This document shows, piece after piece, positions 33,694-42,548 of a DNA stretch of 64,000 bases. Position numbers and translations under genes: made by a program. Below the pieces are notes generated by a model, which was not told where the DNA came from, ran no database searches, and worked only from the letters and a program-made list of their open reading frames with translations. Source of the DNA: Salana multivorans (GTDB lineage Bacteria; Actinomycetota; Actinomycetes; Actinomycetales; Beutenbergiaceae); assembly GCF_003751805.1 (NCBI RefSeq), contig NZ_RKHQ01000001.1, positions 2,046,001 to 2,110,000 on the forward strand, written 5' to 3'. The stretch's first letter is position 1. Every line of letters begins with the position of its first letter.

Positions 33694-33808
33694 GGAACGA
33701 CGAAGCCCCGCTCCGGGGCCGGGTCGGCCATCGGGCGGGGCTTCGTTCTGCGTCGATCGACGTGGTGGCTCCGACGGGCGTCGATCCCGTGACCTCACGA
33801 TTTTCAGT
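33694..33808 (-). repeat. tRNA-Phe 3' half plus terminator; att-like right boundary
   Basis: This is the copy belonging to the intact tRNA-Phe gene and matches 22789-22905. The match ends in the anticodon loop, inside the tRNA. The two copies bound 10.9 kb of surface-protein genes. Confidence 0.85.
33700..33746 (-). terminator. Terminator of the tRNA cluster
   Basis: ACGAAGCCCCGC and GCGGGGCTTCGT are exact complements separated by 23 bases, 17 bases past the tRNA-Phe CCA end. The related stem is also present in the left copy near 22794-22845, with a mismatch. Confidence 0.7.
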
Positions 33809-33838
33809 CGTGCGCTCTACCAACTGAGCTACAGAGCC
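33763..33838 (-). tRNA. tRNA-Phe (GAA)
   Basis: The 76-base gene starts GGCTCTGTAGCTCAG at 33838 and ends with an encoded CCA at 33765-33763. The seven-base acceptor stem pairs (GGCTCTG with CGGAGCC). The anticodon loop is CTGAAAA (GAA) and the T loop is normal. It is the last of three clustered tRNAs and its 3' half is duplicated at 22.8 kb. Confidence 0.97.
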
Positions 33839-33893
33839 TCGAAACAACTGGCCGGGGCCTTCTCCAGGAGATGACCACCGGCCGGTGTTCGAG

Positions 33894-33967
33894 CGACCCC
33901 GACGGGACTTGAACCCGCGACCTCCGCCGTGACAGGGCGGCGCGCTAACCAACTGCGCTACGGGGCC
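33894..33967 (-). tRNA. tRNA-Asp (GTC)
   Basis: The 74-base gene begins GGCCCCGTAGCGCAGTTGG and its acceptor pairs with CGGGGTC. The anticodon loop CTGTCAC gives GTC, the discriminator base is G, and CCA is not encoded. Confidence 0.97.
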
Positions 33968-34018
33968 TCGACGGTGCGAGACCGTTACTGCGTGTACTGC
34001 CTTCACTGCACGAACCCG

Positions 34019-34091
34019 TACCCCCAACGGGATTCGAACCCGTGCTACCGCCGTGAAAGGGCGGGGTCCTAGGCCGCTAGACGATGGGGGC
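34019..34091 (-). tRNA. tRNA-Glu (TTC)
   Basis: The 73-base gene begins GCCCCCATCGTCTAG and its acceptor pairs with TGGGGGT. The anticodon loop CTTTCAC gives TTC. It is the first gene of the Glu-Asp-Phe cluster, and CCA is not encoded. Confidence 0.97.
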
Positions 34092-34205
34092 CCTGTTGAG
34101 CGCCCGTGACGCCGCAGCGCCCCAAGACCTCCGGAAGCATACGTGACGAACGGGCCGCAACACAAACTGAGCGTCCGGTGCGGCAGGGCGGGGGAGAATG
34201 GCCCC

Positions 34206-34565
34206 ATGCCGGTCACCATGAGCGAGGAGGACTTCGAGGGCTGCGTCGCCGACGGCCTCGACCTCGTGCCGCCCGAGCTGACCGCGCTCATGGACAACGT
34301 CGTCGTCCTCGTGGCCGACGAGCCGCCCGACGGCGAGGAGCGCCACCTCCTCGGTCTCTACGAGGGCGTCCCCCTGACGGAGCGCGACGGCTGGTGGGCC
34401 GCCGGCTCCCTCCCGGACCGGATCACGATCTTCCGCCTCCCGACGCTGGCGATCTGCGAGACCGCCGAGGACGTCGCGGAGGAGGTGGCCGTCACCGTCG
34501 TGCACGAGATCGCCCACCACTTCGGGATCGACGACGCGCGCCTGCACGAGCTCGGCTGGGACTGA
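34206..34565 (+). CDS. Minimal zincin-type metallopeptidase family protein
   Basis: This small cytoplasmic protein has 119 residues, the usual size for the Zincin_1 (PF06262-like) family found next to tRNAs and core genes in actinobacteria. The zinc motif HEIAHHFGID (His100, Glu101, His104) lies near the C-terminus. Upstream are the family's acidic helix (EEDFEGCVADGLDLVPPEL) and the strand ERHLLGLYEG. GGGGAGA lies about ten bases before ATG 34206; ATG 34218 is an alternative start. No protease activity has been firmly assigned to this family to my knowledge. Confidence 0.88.
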   Translation: MPVTMSEEDFEGCVADGLDLVPPELTALMDNVVVLVADEPPDGEERHLLGLYEGVPLTERDGWWAAGSLPDRITIFRLPTLAICETAEDVAEEVAVTVVHEIAHHFGIDDARLHELGWD

Positions 34566-34616
34566 CGTCGCCTCGTGCGGCCCGCCGGAATCGCCGTCGT
34601 GCGATAGCATCGCCGC

Positions 34617-35030
34617 ATGACGATGAATCATGAGGCCCTGACGCACGACCACGCCGCCGTCGCGGCCGTCTTCCGTGCGCTCGCCGACCCGGCTCGTCTC
34701 ACGCTCCTGCACTGTCTCGCCGACGGGGAGGCCCGGGTCGTCGAGCTCACCGCCTGCGTCGGCCTCGCGCAGTCCACCACCTCGGCCCACCTCGCCGTCC
34801 TGCGCGACGCCGGCCTCGTCGCCGCGCGCGCCGACGGCCGCGCCACGCTCTACCGGCTCACCACCCGCGCCACGCTCGCGCTGCTCGCGCGCGCCGAGGA
34901 GCTGCTGGACGAGGGCCTCGGCGTCGTCGTCCACGACCACACCGAGGACGCGGACGCGCACGACGACGCGACCCACCGCCCGCACGGCGCTGGACGACCC
35001 GAGCGGCGACGGACGGCGGCCGAGCGATGA
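34617..35030 (+). CDS. ArsR/SmtB-family metal-responsive repressor
   Basis: This winged-helix repressor has 137 residues. The HTH shows FRALADPARLTLLHCLADGE and STTSAHLAVLRDAGLV, as in ArsR/SmtB proteins. Candidate metal ligands are Cys in the HTH region (LHCL, TACVG) and a His/Asp-rich C-terminal tail (VVHDHTEDADAHDD). It overlaps the downstream cation exporter by four bases (ATGA), so it very likely represses that exporter and releases on zinc or cadmium. TAGCAT lies seven bases before the ATG and no Shine-Dalgarno site is seen, so a leaderless transcript is plausible. Confidence 0.88.
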   Translation: MTMNHEALTHDHAAVAAVFRALADPARLTLLHCLADGEARVVELTACVGLAQSTTSAHLAVLRDAGLVAARADGRATLYRLTTRATLALLARAEELLDEGLGVVVHDHTEDADAHDDATHRPHGAGRPERRRTAAER

Positions 35031-35971
35031 GCGGCGGCCACGCGCACGGCCACGCGCACGGGGTCGGCGGCCCGGCGACGGCCGGCCAGCGGCACCGGGG
35101 CCGGCTCGTCGCGGCCCTGTCGATCACGCTCACGGTCATGGTCGCGGAGCTGGTCGCCGCGTGGTGGTCCGGCTCGCTCGCCCTGCTCGCGGACGCCGGC
35201 CACATGCTCTCGGACTCCGCCGGTCTCGCGATCGCGCTCGTCGCGACCTGGCTCGCCGCCCGTCCCGCCACCGACCGGTGGACCTTCGGCTGGCAGCGCG
35301 CCGAGATCCTCGCCGCCCTCACGAACGGCGTCATCCTCACCGTCGTCGGCCTCGGCGTCATCATCGAGGGCGTCCGCCGGCTGCGGGAGCCGGAGCCGGT
35401 CGAGAGCGGGATCATGCTCGTGGTCGGCATCGTCGGGCTGCTCGCCAACCTCGTCGCGCTCCGGCTGCTGTCGGGCGGCCGGGAGGAGAGCCTCAACGTC
35501 CGCGGCGCCTACCTCGAGGTGCTCGGCGACCTGCTCGGCTCGCTCGCCGTCATCGTCGCCGCCGTCCTCATCGCGACGACCGGCTGGGAGCGGGCCGACG
35601 CGGTCGCCTCGCTCGCGATCGGCGTCCTCATCGTGCCGCGGGCGCTCTCGCTGCTGCGCGACGTCGCCCGCGTCCTGCTCGAGGGCGCGCCGCTCGACGT
35701 CGAGGTCGCCGTGGTCCGGGAGCACCTGGAGCGGACGCGCGGCGTCGTCGCCGTCCACGACCTGCACGCCTGGACGATCACGTCCGGCGTCCCCGCCCTG
35801 TCGGCGCACGTGGTGGTCGAGGACGAGGAGGCGTCGGCCGCCGGGCTCTGCCGCCTGCTCGACGCGTTCGGGGCGTGCCTGGAGGGGCACTTCGACGTCG
35901 AGCACTCCACCATCCAGGTCGAGCCGGTGTCGCACCACCGCGCCCACCCCGAGGGCGCCGGCCACCGCTGA
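35027..35971 (+). CDS. CDF-family divalent cation exporter (CzcD-like)
   Basis: This inner-membrane antiporter has 314 residues with six membrane segments and exports Zn/Cd/Co-type ions. It starts with a His-rich stretch (GGHAHGHAHG). The first metal site is in ALLADAGHMLSDSAGL (the H-x-x-x-D of TM2), and the second half-site is in YLEVLGDLLGSLAV of TM5. The cytoplasmic C-terminal domain has the ferredoxin-like CDF fold (VVAVHDLHAWTITSG). The start overlaps the ArsR repressor gene, forming a two-gene metal-resistance operon. It is convergent with galE. Confidence 0.93.
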   Translation: MSGGHAHGHAHGVGGPATAGQRHRGRLVAALSITLTVMVAELVAAWWSGSLALLADAGHMLSDSAGLAIALVATWLAARPATDRWTFGWQRAEILAALTNGVILTVVGLGVIIEGVRRLREPEPVESGIMLVVGIVGLLANLVALRLLSGGREESLNVRGAYLEVLGDLLGSLAVIVAAVLIATTGWERADAVASLAIGVLIVPRALSLLRDVARVLLEGAPLDVEVAVVREHLERTRGVVAVHDLHAWTITSGVPALSAHVVVEDEEASAAGLCRLLDAFGACLEGHFDVEHSTIQVEPVSHHRAHPEGAGHR

Positions 35972-36005
35972 GCGAGGCCGCGCGGCTCGGGACGGGCCGC
36001 ACGAC

Positions 36006-36983
36006 TCAGGAGGCCGGGCGGGCCTCCCAGGCCGAGCGGACCATGTCGGCGACGGTGTGTCGCATCGCCCAGTCGATGTCCCGCGCGGCGAGCGACCCGT
36101 CGGCGACGATCCGGTCCGGGTCGCCCGGCCGGCGCGGCGCGATCTCGGGGGAGAAGTCGATGCCCGTGACCTCAGCGAACGCGTCCATGATCTGCCGGAC
36201 GGACAGCCCGTCGCCCGAGCCGAGGTTGTAGACCGGCTCGAGCTCGGCACCGGCGGCGAGCGCCCGAGCCGCCGCGACGTGCGAGGCCGCGAGGTCGACG
36301 ACGTGGACGTAGTCGCGCACGCACGTCCCGTCCGGGGTGGCGTAGTCGTCGCCGTTGATCCGCGGCGTCCGGCCCTCCACCAGCGCCTTGACCACGAGCG
36401 GGAACAGGTTGTGCGGTGAGGTGTCCGCGAGCCCCGGCAGCGAGCCGACGACGTTGAAGTAGCGCAGCGACGTGTGCCGCAGGGCGTGCGCGCGGGCGGC
36501 GTCGGCGATGAGCCACTCGCCGATGAGCTTGCTCTCCCCGTAGGGGGACTCGGGCCGGGTCGGCGTCGTCTCGGTCACGAGGTCGACGTGCGGCGTGCCG
36601 TACGTCGCGGCCGAGGAGGAGAACACGATCGCCCCGACGCCGGCCTCGCGCATCGCCTCGAGCAGGTGGACGGTGCCCGTCACGTTCTGCGTGTAGGTGT
36701 GCAGCGGTCGCGTCACCGACTCGCCCGCGTACTTGAACCCGGCGAGGTGGACGACGCCGGTGACGCCGTGCTCGCGCATCGCGGCCGCCAGGACCTCCGT
36801 GTCGAGGATCGACGCGACGATGAACGGGACGTCGTCCGGCACGTACTCGCGGTGGCCGGAGGACAGGTCGTCGACCACGACGACGCGGATGCCCGCCTCC
36901 TGGAACGCCCGCACGACGTGGGAGCCGATGTAGCCCGCCCCTCCCGTGACCAGCCAGCACTGTCCGGTGGTGGTGTCGCTCAT
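36006..36983 (-). CDS. galE: UDP-glucose 4-epimerase
   Basis: This extended short-chain dehydrogenase has 325 residues and interconverts UDP-galactose and UDP-glucose. ATG 36983 is chosen because the NAD-binding strand (WLVTGGAGYIGSH) starts just after it. Other marks are DDLSSGH, the VVHLAGFKYAGESV loop, the catalytic SSSAATYG and YxxxK in SPYGESK, and the sugar-binding RYFNVVG and RRPGDPDR motifs. It supplies galactose entry into glycolysis or UDP-galactose for surface polysaccharide. That fits the GH36 gene elsewhere in the window, though the two are not linked. AGGAG lies about 12 bases upstream. Confidence 0.93.
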   Translation of the reverse strand: MSDTTTGQCWLVTGGAGYIGSHVVRAFQEAGIRVVVVDDLSSGHREYVPDDVPFIVASILDTEVLAAAMREHGVTGVVHLAGFKYAGESVTRPLHTYTQNVTGTVHLLEAMREAGVGAIVFSSSAATYGTPHVDLVTETTPTRPESPYGESKLIGEWLIADAARAHALRHTSLRYFNVVGSLPGLADTSPHNLFPLVVKALVEGRTPRINGDDYATPDGTCVRDYVHVVDLAASHVAAARALAAGAELEPVYNLGSGDGLSVRQIMDAFAEVTGIDFSPEIAPRRPGDPDRIVADGSLAARDIDWAMRHTVADMVRSAWEARPAS

Positions 36984-37129
36984 GCTGCTTCGCTGCTCCT
37001 CGCGCGTGGTGGGACGGGACGGGTCGACCAGCTCCCAACCTACTCCGGGCGACCTGCTCCCCACCGGGACCGCCCGGTCCGCGGGCGGTGGGTCGCCACG
37101 CGCACGGCGCATGCGGCAGGCTGGGGTCC

Positions 37130-38227
37130 GTGGGTGAGACGGAGCAGCAGACCCGGCGCGGGCCCTCGATCGCGGCGTCGATCGAGGCCGCGATCGAGCG
37201 ACGCGCCGCGTTCTGGCTCGCCCGCGAGGGCTGGCGTCCGACGCCCCTGGTGTTCGACTCCTACGGCCGCGCGGCCACGACGCCCGGCTCCGGCTGGGTC
37301 CGCGTCATCACCCGCGTCCTCGTCATGCCGCCGACGAACCGGCGCAGCGCCGAGGGCCGCGCGCGCGGCTGGCGGCGGTACATCTCCGTCTCCGCCCCCG
37401 ACCTGGCGGTGCGCATCCGGATCGGCGACGTCGTCCACCGCACGCGGACCGAGCCCGGCGGCTACGTCGACGTGCGCCTGCCCGTCGACCTCGCGCCGGG
37501 CCGGCACGAGGTGAGCGTCGAGGTCCCGGGCGGCGCGGCCCCCGGCCGCGGGCACGTCGACGTCATCGACCCGTCGATCGGGCGCGGCGTCGTCTCGGAC
37601 GTCGACGACACCGTCATGGTCACGCTGCTGCCCAGCCCGCTCCAGGCCTTCTGGAACACCTTCGTCATGCAGGAGTGGCAGCGTCGGCCGGTGCCCGGCA
37701 TGTCGACCTTCCTCCAGCGCGAGACCCGCGGGTTCGTCGTCTACCTGTCGACGGGGGCGTGGAACTACGCGCCCGTCATCCGCGACTTCCTGCGTCGCCA
37801 CGACTTCCCGCCCGGGGCGCTGCTGATGACCGACTGGGGCCCGTCGACGCAGCGCTGGTTCCGCTCCGGGACCGAGCACAAGCGCACCCAGCTGCGCCGG
37901 CTGCGGGCCGAGTTCCCGGAGCTCACCTGGACGCTGCTGGGCGACGACGGCCAGCACGACCCCGCGATCTACGCCGAGTTCGCCACCGAGTTCCCCGACG
38001 ACGTCGCGCTCATCGCGATCCGCACGCTGACGCCGCCCGAGCACGTGCTGACGGCCGGCCTGCCGATGAGCCCCGACGAGATCGCCGAGGTGCTCCCCGG
38101 CCTCGCGCCGCCGGGGCTCGGCGGCGTCCGCATCCCGCGCGGCGTCCGGCACGTCTCGGGCGGCGACGGGAACGCGCTCGTCGTCAAGACTCTGCCCCGG
38201 CCGTGGCGCGGGCGCAGACCCGACTGA
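37130..38227 (+). CDS. App1-type phosphatidate phosphatase-like protein
   Basis: This protein has about 365 residues, and GTG 37130 is the likely start. The C-terminal half matches the App1/DUF2183 catalytic domain of the HAD-like superfamily. It has the nucleophile box VVSDVDDTVMVT (DxDxT-like), the STGAWNYAPVIRDFL loop and LLGDDGQHDPAIY with the conserved acidic residues. The N-terminal 170 residues form the beta-rich DUF2183 companion region (PGGYVDVRLPVDL). In yeast App1 acts on phosphatidate; bacterial substrates are not established. It is divergent from galE. Confidence 0.85.
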   Translation: MGETEQQTRRGPSIAASIEAAIERRAAFWLAREGWRPTPLVFDSYGRAATTPGSGWVRVITRVLVMPPTNRRSAEGRARGWRRYISVSAPDLAVRIRIGDVVHRTRTEPGGYVDVRLPVDLAPGRHEVSVEVPGGAAPGRGHVDVIDPSIGRGVVSDVDDTVMVTLLPSPLQAFWNTFVMQEWQRRPVPGMSTFLQRETRGFVVYLSTGAWNYAPVIRDFLRRHDFPPGALLMTDWGPSTQRWFRSGTEHKRTQLRRLRAEFPELTWTLLGDDGQHDPAIYAEFATEFPDDVALIAIRTLTPPEHVLTAGLPMSPDEIAEVLPGLAPPGLGGVRIPRGVRHVSGGDGNALVVKTLPRPWRGRRPD

Positions 38228-38282
38228 CCCGGGACGGCGGCACGAGCCGTCCCGCCCCACCGCACCACTCGAGGAGGAGTCC

Positions 38283-41060
38283 GTGAGCACCGAGACCGCA
38301 GGCACCGGCGCAGGGGCCGGGACGGACGCCGGCGGCGGCACGGGGGCCGGCACCGGCCCCGCGGCCGACCGGCCCTGGTTCACGCGGGACGGCGAGGACG
38401 TCGCCCGCGCGCTCGGCTCGGACGCAGCCATCGGGCTCACCGCCGCCGAGGCCGCGGCCCGGCTCGAGCGGTACGGCCCGAACGCGATCGCGGCCGAGCC
38501 GTCCCCCTCGGTGTGGCAGGTCGCGCTGCGCCAGCTCGCGGACCCGATGAACGTCATGCTCGTCGCGGTGGCCGCCATCAGCCTGTTCATCGACCAGGTG
38601 CCGGTCGGCATCCTGGTCGGCACGCTCGTCGTGCTCAACGTCGTGCTCGGCTCGCGGCAGGAGCTCAAGGCGCAGGCCTCCGTCGACGCCCTCGCCTCGC
38701 TCCAGGTTCCGCGGGCGCGCGTCGTGCGGGGCGGGACGCTGCTCGAGATCGCCGCGACGGACCTCGTCCCGGGCGACCTGGTCACCCTCGAGGCGGGCGA
38801 CCTCGTGCCCGCCGACGGGCGCCTGCTGCGCAGCGCGACGCTCGAGACGCAGGAGGCGGCGCTCACGGGGGAGAGCGCGCCGATCGCCAAGGACCCGGCG
38901 ACGCTGGCCGACCCGGCGACGCCGCTCGGCGACCGGACCAACCTCGTCTTCCAGAACACGCAGGTCACCCGCGGGACGGGCGCGATGGTCGTCGTAGAGA
39001 CCGGCATGACGACGGAGATGGGCCGGATCGCCTCGATGCTGTCCGCGGTCAAGCCGGCCCGCTCGCCGCTCCAGCGCGAGCTCGACGGCCTCACCCGCGT
39101 CCTCGGGTTCGTCGCCTGGGGAGCCGTCGCCGTCATCGTCGTCATCGGCCTGCTGCGGGGTCAGCCGTTCGCGTCGGTCATCCTGCTCGGCATCTCCATG
39201 GCGATCTCCGCGATCCCCACGGGCCTTCCGACGTTCGTCCAAGGGATGCTCTCCTACGGCTCGAACCAGCTCGCCGAGCACCGCGCGGTGGTGAAGAACC
39301 TCGCCGACGTCGAGACGCTCGGCGCGACGAGCGCGATCAACTCGGACAAGACCGGCACGCTCACGATGAACGAGATGACGGTCTCCCGGCTCTACTACCG
39401 CGGGGAGTGGTTCCCGGTCTCGGGCGGCGGCTACGCCAAGACGGGGGAGATCCGCCACGCCGCCGGCGCCGCGGAGCCCGACTTCACGCCGCTCGCCTAC
39501 GGCCTGTGCCTGTGCAGCGACGCGACGGTCTCGGACGACGGCGTCGTCGTCGGCGACCCGACGGAGGCCGCGCTCGTCGTGCTCGCGGCCAAAATGGGCG
39601 TGGACGCCGAGCTCTCCCGGCGCCGCTACCCGCGCCTGGCCGAGGTGCCGTTCGACTCGGCCTACAAGTTCATGGCGACGTTCCACGACGTGCCGCTGGG
39701 CGGGCGGGACCGGCTGATCGGCGTCGTCAAGGGCGGCCCGGACGTCGTCCTCGCCCGCTGCTCGTCGGTGCTCCTCGCGGACGGCTCGCTCGCGCCGATG
39801 GCCGAGCAGCGCGAGGCGATCCTCGAGGCGAACCGCCAGCTCTCCGAGCAGGGCCTTCGGGTGCTCGCCTTCGCCTACCGCCTGCTGGACGGGCACCGCG
39901 ACGCGGTCCTCGCCGATCCGATGACGCTGGTCGAGGACCTGGTCTTCGCCGGCCTCGTCGGCATCATCGACCCGCTGCGTCCCTCGTCCGCGGAGGCGGT
40001 GCGGATCGCGCGCGAGGCCGGCATCGACGTCCGGATGATCACGGGCGACCACGCAATCACGGCCTCGGCGATCGGCGCGCAGCTCGGGCTCGCGCCCGGC
40101 GCGGCGAGCGGGGCCGAGATCCAGGCGATGACGGACGCGGAGCTCGCGGCCGCGCTGCCGGACCTGCACGTGTTCGGGCGCGTGACCCCCGAGGACAAGC
40201 TGCGGATCGCGCGGCTCATGCAGCAGCAGGGCGCCATCGTCGCGATGACGGGTGACGCCGTCAACGACGCGGCGGCGCTCAAGCAGGCGGACATCGGCGT
40301 CGCCATGGGCTCGGGCAGCGAGGTGACCAAGCAGGCGGGGAACATGATCCTCACCGACGACAACTTCGGCACGCTCGTGCAGGCGATCCGGCTCGGCCGC
40401 GGCATCTACGACAAGATCGTCGGCTACGTCCGGTTCCAGATGTCGCTGCTGTTCTCGCTCGTGCTGCTGTTCCTCGTGGCGAGCATCTTCGACGTCAACC
40501 AGGGCGTCCCGCTCACGCCGATGATGGTGCTGTTCCTCAACTTCTTCATCACGATCTTCCCGGTCGTGGTGATCCTGCTCGACCCGGTGCCGGCCGACAT
40601 CATGTCGAAGCCGCCGCGCGACCCGGCCAAGACCATCGCGCGCGGGTCCACCGTCGCGCAGTGGCTGTTCTACGGCGCGCTCATGTTCGCGACGACCCTC
40701 GTCCCGCTGCTGACGCACCCCGGCGAGCTGAGCCCGTCGGAGCCGAACGTGCCGGTCACGATGGCGTTCGCCGTCTCCGCGCTGGGCTCGCTGCTCGGCG
40801 GCCTCGCGATCCGGCGCGACCCCGCCTCCGGCCTGCTGCCGCCGCTGCTCACGGCCGTGCGGTGGCTCTCCGTCCCGCTGGCGCTCACGGTGGCCGCGGT
40901 CGAGCTGCCCTTCCTGCAGCACGTGCTCGGCACCGTCTCCCTCACGGGCGACGAGTGGTTGCAGTGCCTGGGCCTTGCGCTCGTGGTGCCGGTCGTCGTC
41001 GAGCTCGACAAGTGGGTGCGGCGGGCTCGCGCCCGGCGCCGGGGCCTCGTCGGCGCCTGA
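38283..41060 (+). CDS. Cation-translocating P-type ATPase
   Basis: This membrane pump has 925 residues; GGAGGAG precedes GTG 38283. After a Gly/Ala/Thr-rich head it has the cation-ATPase N domain, the actuator loop TGES (195-198), the phosphorylation site SDKTGTLT (Asp355), a KGGPDVVLARC-type nucleotide site, TGDAVNDAAALKQADIG and ten likely membrane segments. The TM4 motif is IPTGLP rather than the IPEGLP of calcium pumps or CPx of heavy-metal pumps, so the transported ion is uncertain (a Ca, Mg or Na-type pump is possible). It follows the App1-like gene by 55 bases and may be co-transcribed. Confidence 0.9.
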   Translation: MSTETAGTGAGAGTDAGGGTGAGTGPAADRPWFTRDGEDVARALGSDAAIGLTAAEAAARLERYGPNAIAAEPSPSVWQVALRQLADPMNVMLVAVAAISLFIDQVPVGILVGTLVVLNVVLGSRQELKAQASVDALASLQVPRARVVRGGTLLEIAATDLVPGDLVTLEAGDLVPADGRLLRSATLETQEAALTGESAPIAKDPATLADPATPLGDRTNLVFQNTQVTRGTGAMVVVETGMTTEMGRIASMLSAVKPARSPLQRELDGLTRVLGFVAWGAVAVIVVIGLLRGQPFASVILLGISMAISAIPTGLPTFVQGMLSYGSNQLAEHRAVVKNLADVETLGATSAINSDKTGTLTMNEMTVSRLYYRGEWFPVSGGGYAKTGEIRHAAGAAEPDFTPLAYGLCLCSDATVSDDGVVVGDPTEAALVVLAAKMGVDAELSRRRYPRLAEVPFDSAYKFMATFHDVPLGGRDRLIGVVKGGPDVVLARCSSVLLADGSLAPMAEQREAILEANRQLSEQGLRVLAFAYRLLDGHRDAVLADPMTLVEDLVFAGLVGIIDPLRPSSAEAVRIAREAGIDVRMITGDHAITASAIGAQLGLAPGAASGAEIQAMTDAELAAALPDLHVFGRVTPEDKLRIARLMQQQGAIVAMTGDAVNDAAALKQADIGVAMGSGSEVTKQAGNMILTDDNFGTLVQAIRLGRGIYDKIVGYVRFQMSLLFSLVLLFLVASIFDVNQGVPLTPMMVLFLNFFITIFPVVVILLDPVPADIMSKPPRDPAKTIARGSTVAQWLFYGALMFATTLVPLLTHPGELSPSEPNVPVTMAFAVSALGSLLGGLAIRRDPASGLLPPLLTAVRWLSVPLALTVAAVELPFLQHVLGTVSLTGDEWLQCLGLALVVPVVVELDKWVRRARARRRGLVGA

Positions 41061-41105
41061 GAGGCCGCGCCGGTCCTCGTCGCCGGCCGCCGGCCCGGCG
41101 TCGCG

Positions 41106-42047
41106 TCAGCGCGCGACCTGCTGGACCAGCTCCTCGCCCGCGCGCCAGCGACGCAGGTTCTCCGCGATCCGCTCGTCGGCGCCGAGCGGGCGTCCGCCCG
41201 CGCAGTGCGGCGTGAGGATGAGGTTGGGCGCGTCCCACAGCTCGTCGTCGGCCGGCAGCGGCTCGGGGACGACGACGTCGAGCGCCGCCCCGGCCAGACG
41301 ACCGGCGCGCAGCGCGTCGGCGAGCGCCGCCTGGTCCAGCGTCGCGCCGCGCCCGACGTTGACCACCCAGGCCTTCGTCGGGAGCAGGGCGAGCGTGTCG
41401 GCGTCGATCGCGTTCGCGGTCTCCGGCGTCGACGGCAGGACGGCGACGAGGACGTCGGCGTCGCCGAGGACGCGCGGCAGCTCGTCCGTCGTCACGACCT
41501 CGAACCCCTCGCGCTCGCCCGCGGTGCGCGCGACGCCGACGACGTGGGCGCCGAGCGCGCGCAGGAGCCCGGCGAGCCGGGTGCCGATGCTGCCGAACCC
41601 CCAGACGACGACGCGCGCGCCGTGCACGAGCGTGAAGGAGGTGGCGTTGTCGAGGGGCTGGGCGTCCGCGAGCTCGGCCGCCCACCGGTGCTCACCGACC
41701 GCCCGGACCGCGACGTCGAGCCGGCGGGCGGCCGCCAGGATCAGCGCGAGCGCGTGCTCGGCGACGGTGACGTCGTGCAGCCCGACCCCGGACGCGACGA
41801 GCGCCTCGGGCCGGAAGTCGGCGGCGAGGATCGCGTCGACGCCGGCCGTGAGGCTCTGGACCAGGCCGAGGTTCGGCAGCAGCCCCGCGTTCTCCCGCCA
41901 CCAGCCCGAGGTGAGCGACCAGATGACGATGGCCTCGGCGTCGCGGTGCTCCGGCGGGATCGGCGACGCGGTGGAGTAGCGCACCACCTCGACGTCGTCG
42001 GGAAGCTCCGGCGCGAGCGGCAGCGAGTCGGGGAGGAGGATCTTCAT
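41106..42047 (-). CDS. D-isomer-specific 2-hydroxyacid dehydrogenase
   Basis: This NAD(P)-dependent oxidoreductase has 313 residues, and ATG 42047 is preceded by a GGGGAGGAGG purine run. The Rossmann motif is VVWGFGSIGTRLAGLLRALG. The family catalytic residues are visible: Arg in VVNVGRGATLDQ and His in LILTPHCAGG, with the Glu of VVPEPLP. The N-terminal substrate domain is short and less conserved. It reduces 2-keto acids or oxidises D-2-hydroxyacids; the substrate cannot be read from the sequence. It is divergent from msrB. Confidence 0.9.
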   Translation of the reverse strand: MKILLPDSLPLAPELPDDVEVVRYSTASPIPPEHRDAEAIVIWSLTSGWWRENAGLLPNLGLVQSLTAGVDAILAADFRPEALVASGVGLHDVTVAEHALALILAAARRLDVAVRAVGEHRWAAELADAQPLDNATSFTLVHGARVVVWGFGSIGTRLAGLLRALGAHVVGVARTAGEREGFEVVTTDELPRVLGDADVLVAVLPSTPETANAIDADTLALLPTKAWVVNVGRGATLDQAALADALRAGRLAGAALDVVVPEPLPADDELWDAPNLILTPHCAGGRPLGADERIAENLRRWRAGEELVQQVAR

Positions 42048-42134
42048 GGTCACAGTCTGGCGTGAACCGCGCGAGCCGTGCGGAACACGGGGGGCCGGCG
42101 CGACGTTGAGACAGGCGGAGGAAGGGGAGTCACC

Positions 42135-42548
42135 ATGGACTACAAGGTCTGGAAGAGCGACACCGAGTGGCGGGAGCTGCTCGGTGCCGACGAGTACGCC
42201 GTGCTGCGCGAGGCCGCGACGGAGCGTCCGTGGACGGGCGAGCTGCTGGACGAGGCCCGCGAGGGCATCTACTCCTGCCGCGCTTGCGGGGCAGAGCTGT
42301 TCCGCGCCGAGACCAAGTTCGAGTCGCACTGCGGCTGGCCGAGCTTCTACGCGCCGAAGGAGTCCGACGCCGTCGAGCTCGTCGAGGACCGCAGCCTCGG
42401 CATGGTGCGCACCGAGGTGCGCTGCGCGACCTGCGGCTCCCACCTCGGGCACGTGTTCGACGACGCTCCGCAGACGCCGACCGGCGACCGGTTCTGCATG
42501 AACTCCGTGTCGCTCGCGTTCGCCCCCGCCGAGTCCGCCGGCGACTGA
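42135..42548 (+). CDS. msrB: Peptide-methionine (R)-S-oxide reductase MsrB
   Basis: This repair enzyme has 137 residues and reduces methionine-R-sulfoxide in proteins using thioredoxin. ATG 42135 is preceded by AAGGGGAG. The zinc-binding CxxC pairs are in YSCRACGAELF and VRCATCGSHLGHVF. The catalytic Cys is in RFCMNSVSLAF, and CGWPSFY is the substrate loop. All key residues are present at the family's normal length. Confidence 0.96.
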   Translation: MDYKVWKSDTEWRELLGADEYAVLREAATERPWTGELLDEAREGIYSCRACGAELFRAETKFESHCGWPSFYAPKESDAVELVEDRSLGMVRTEVRCATCGSHLGHVFDDAPQTPTGDRFCMNSVSLAFAPAESAGD

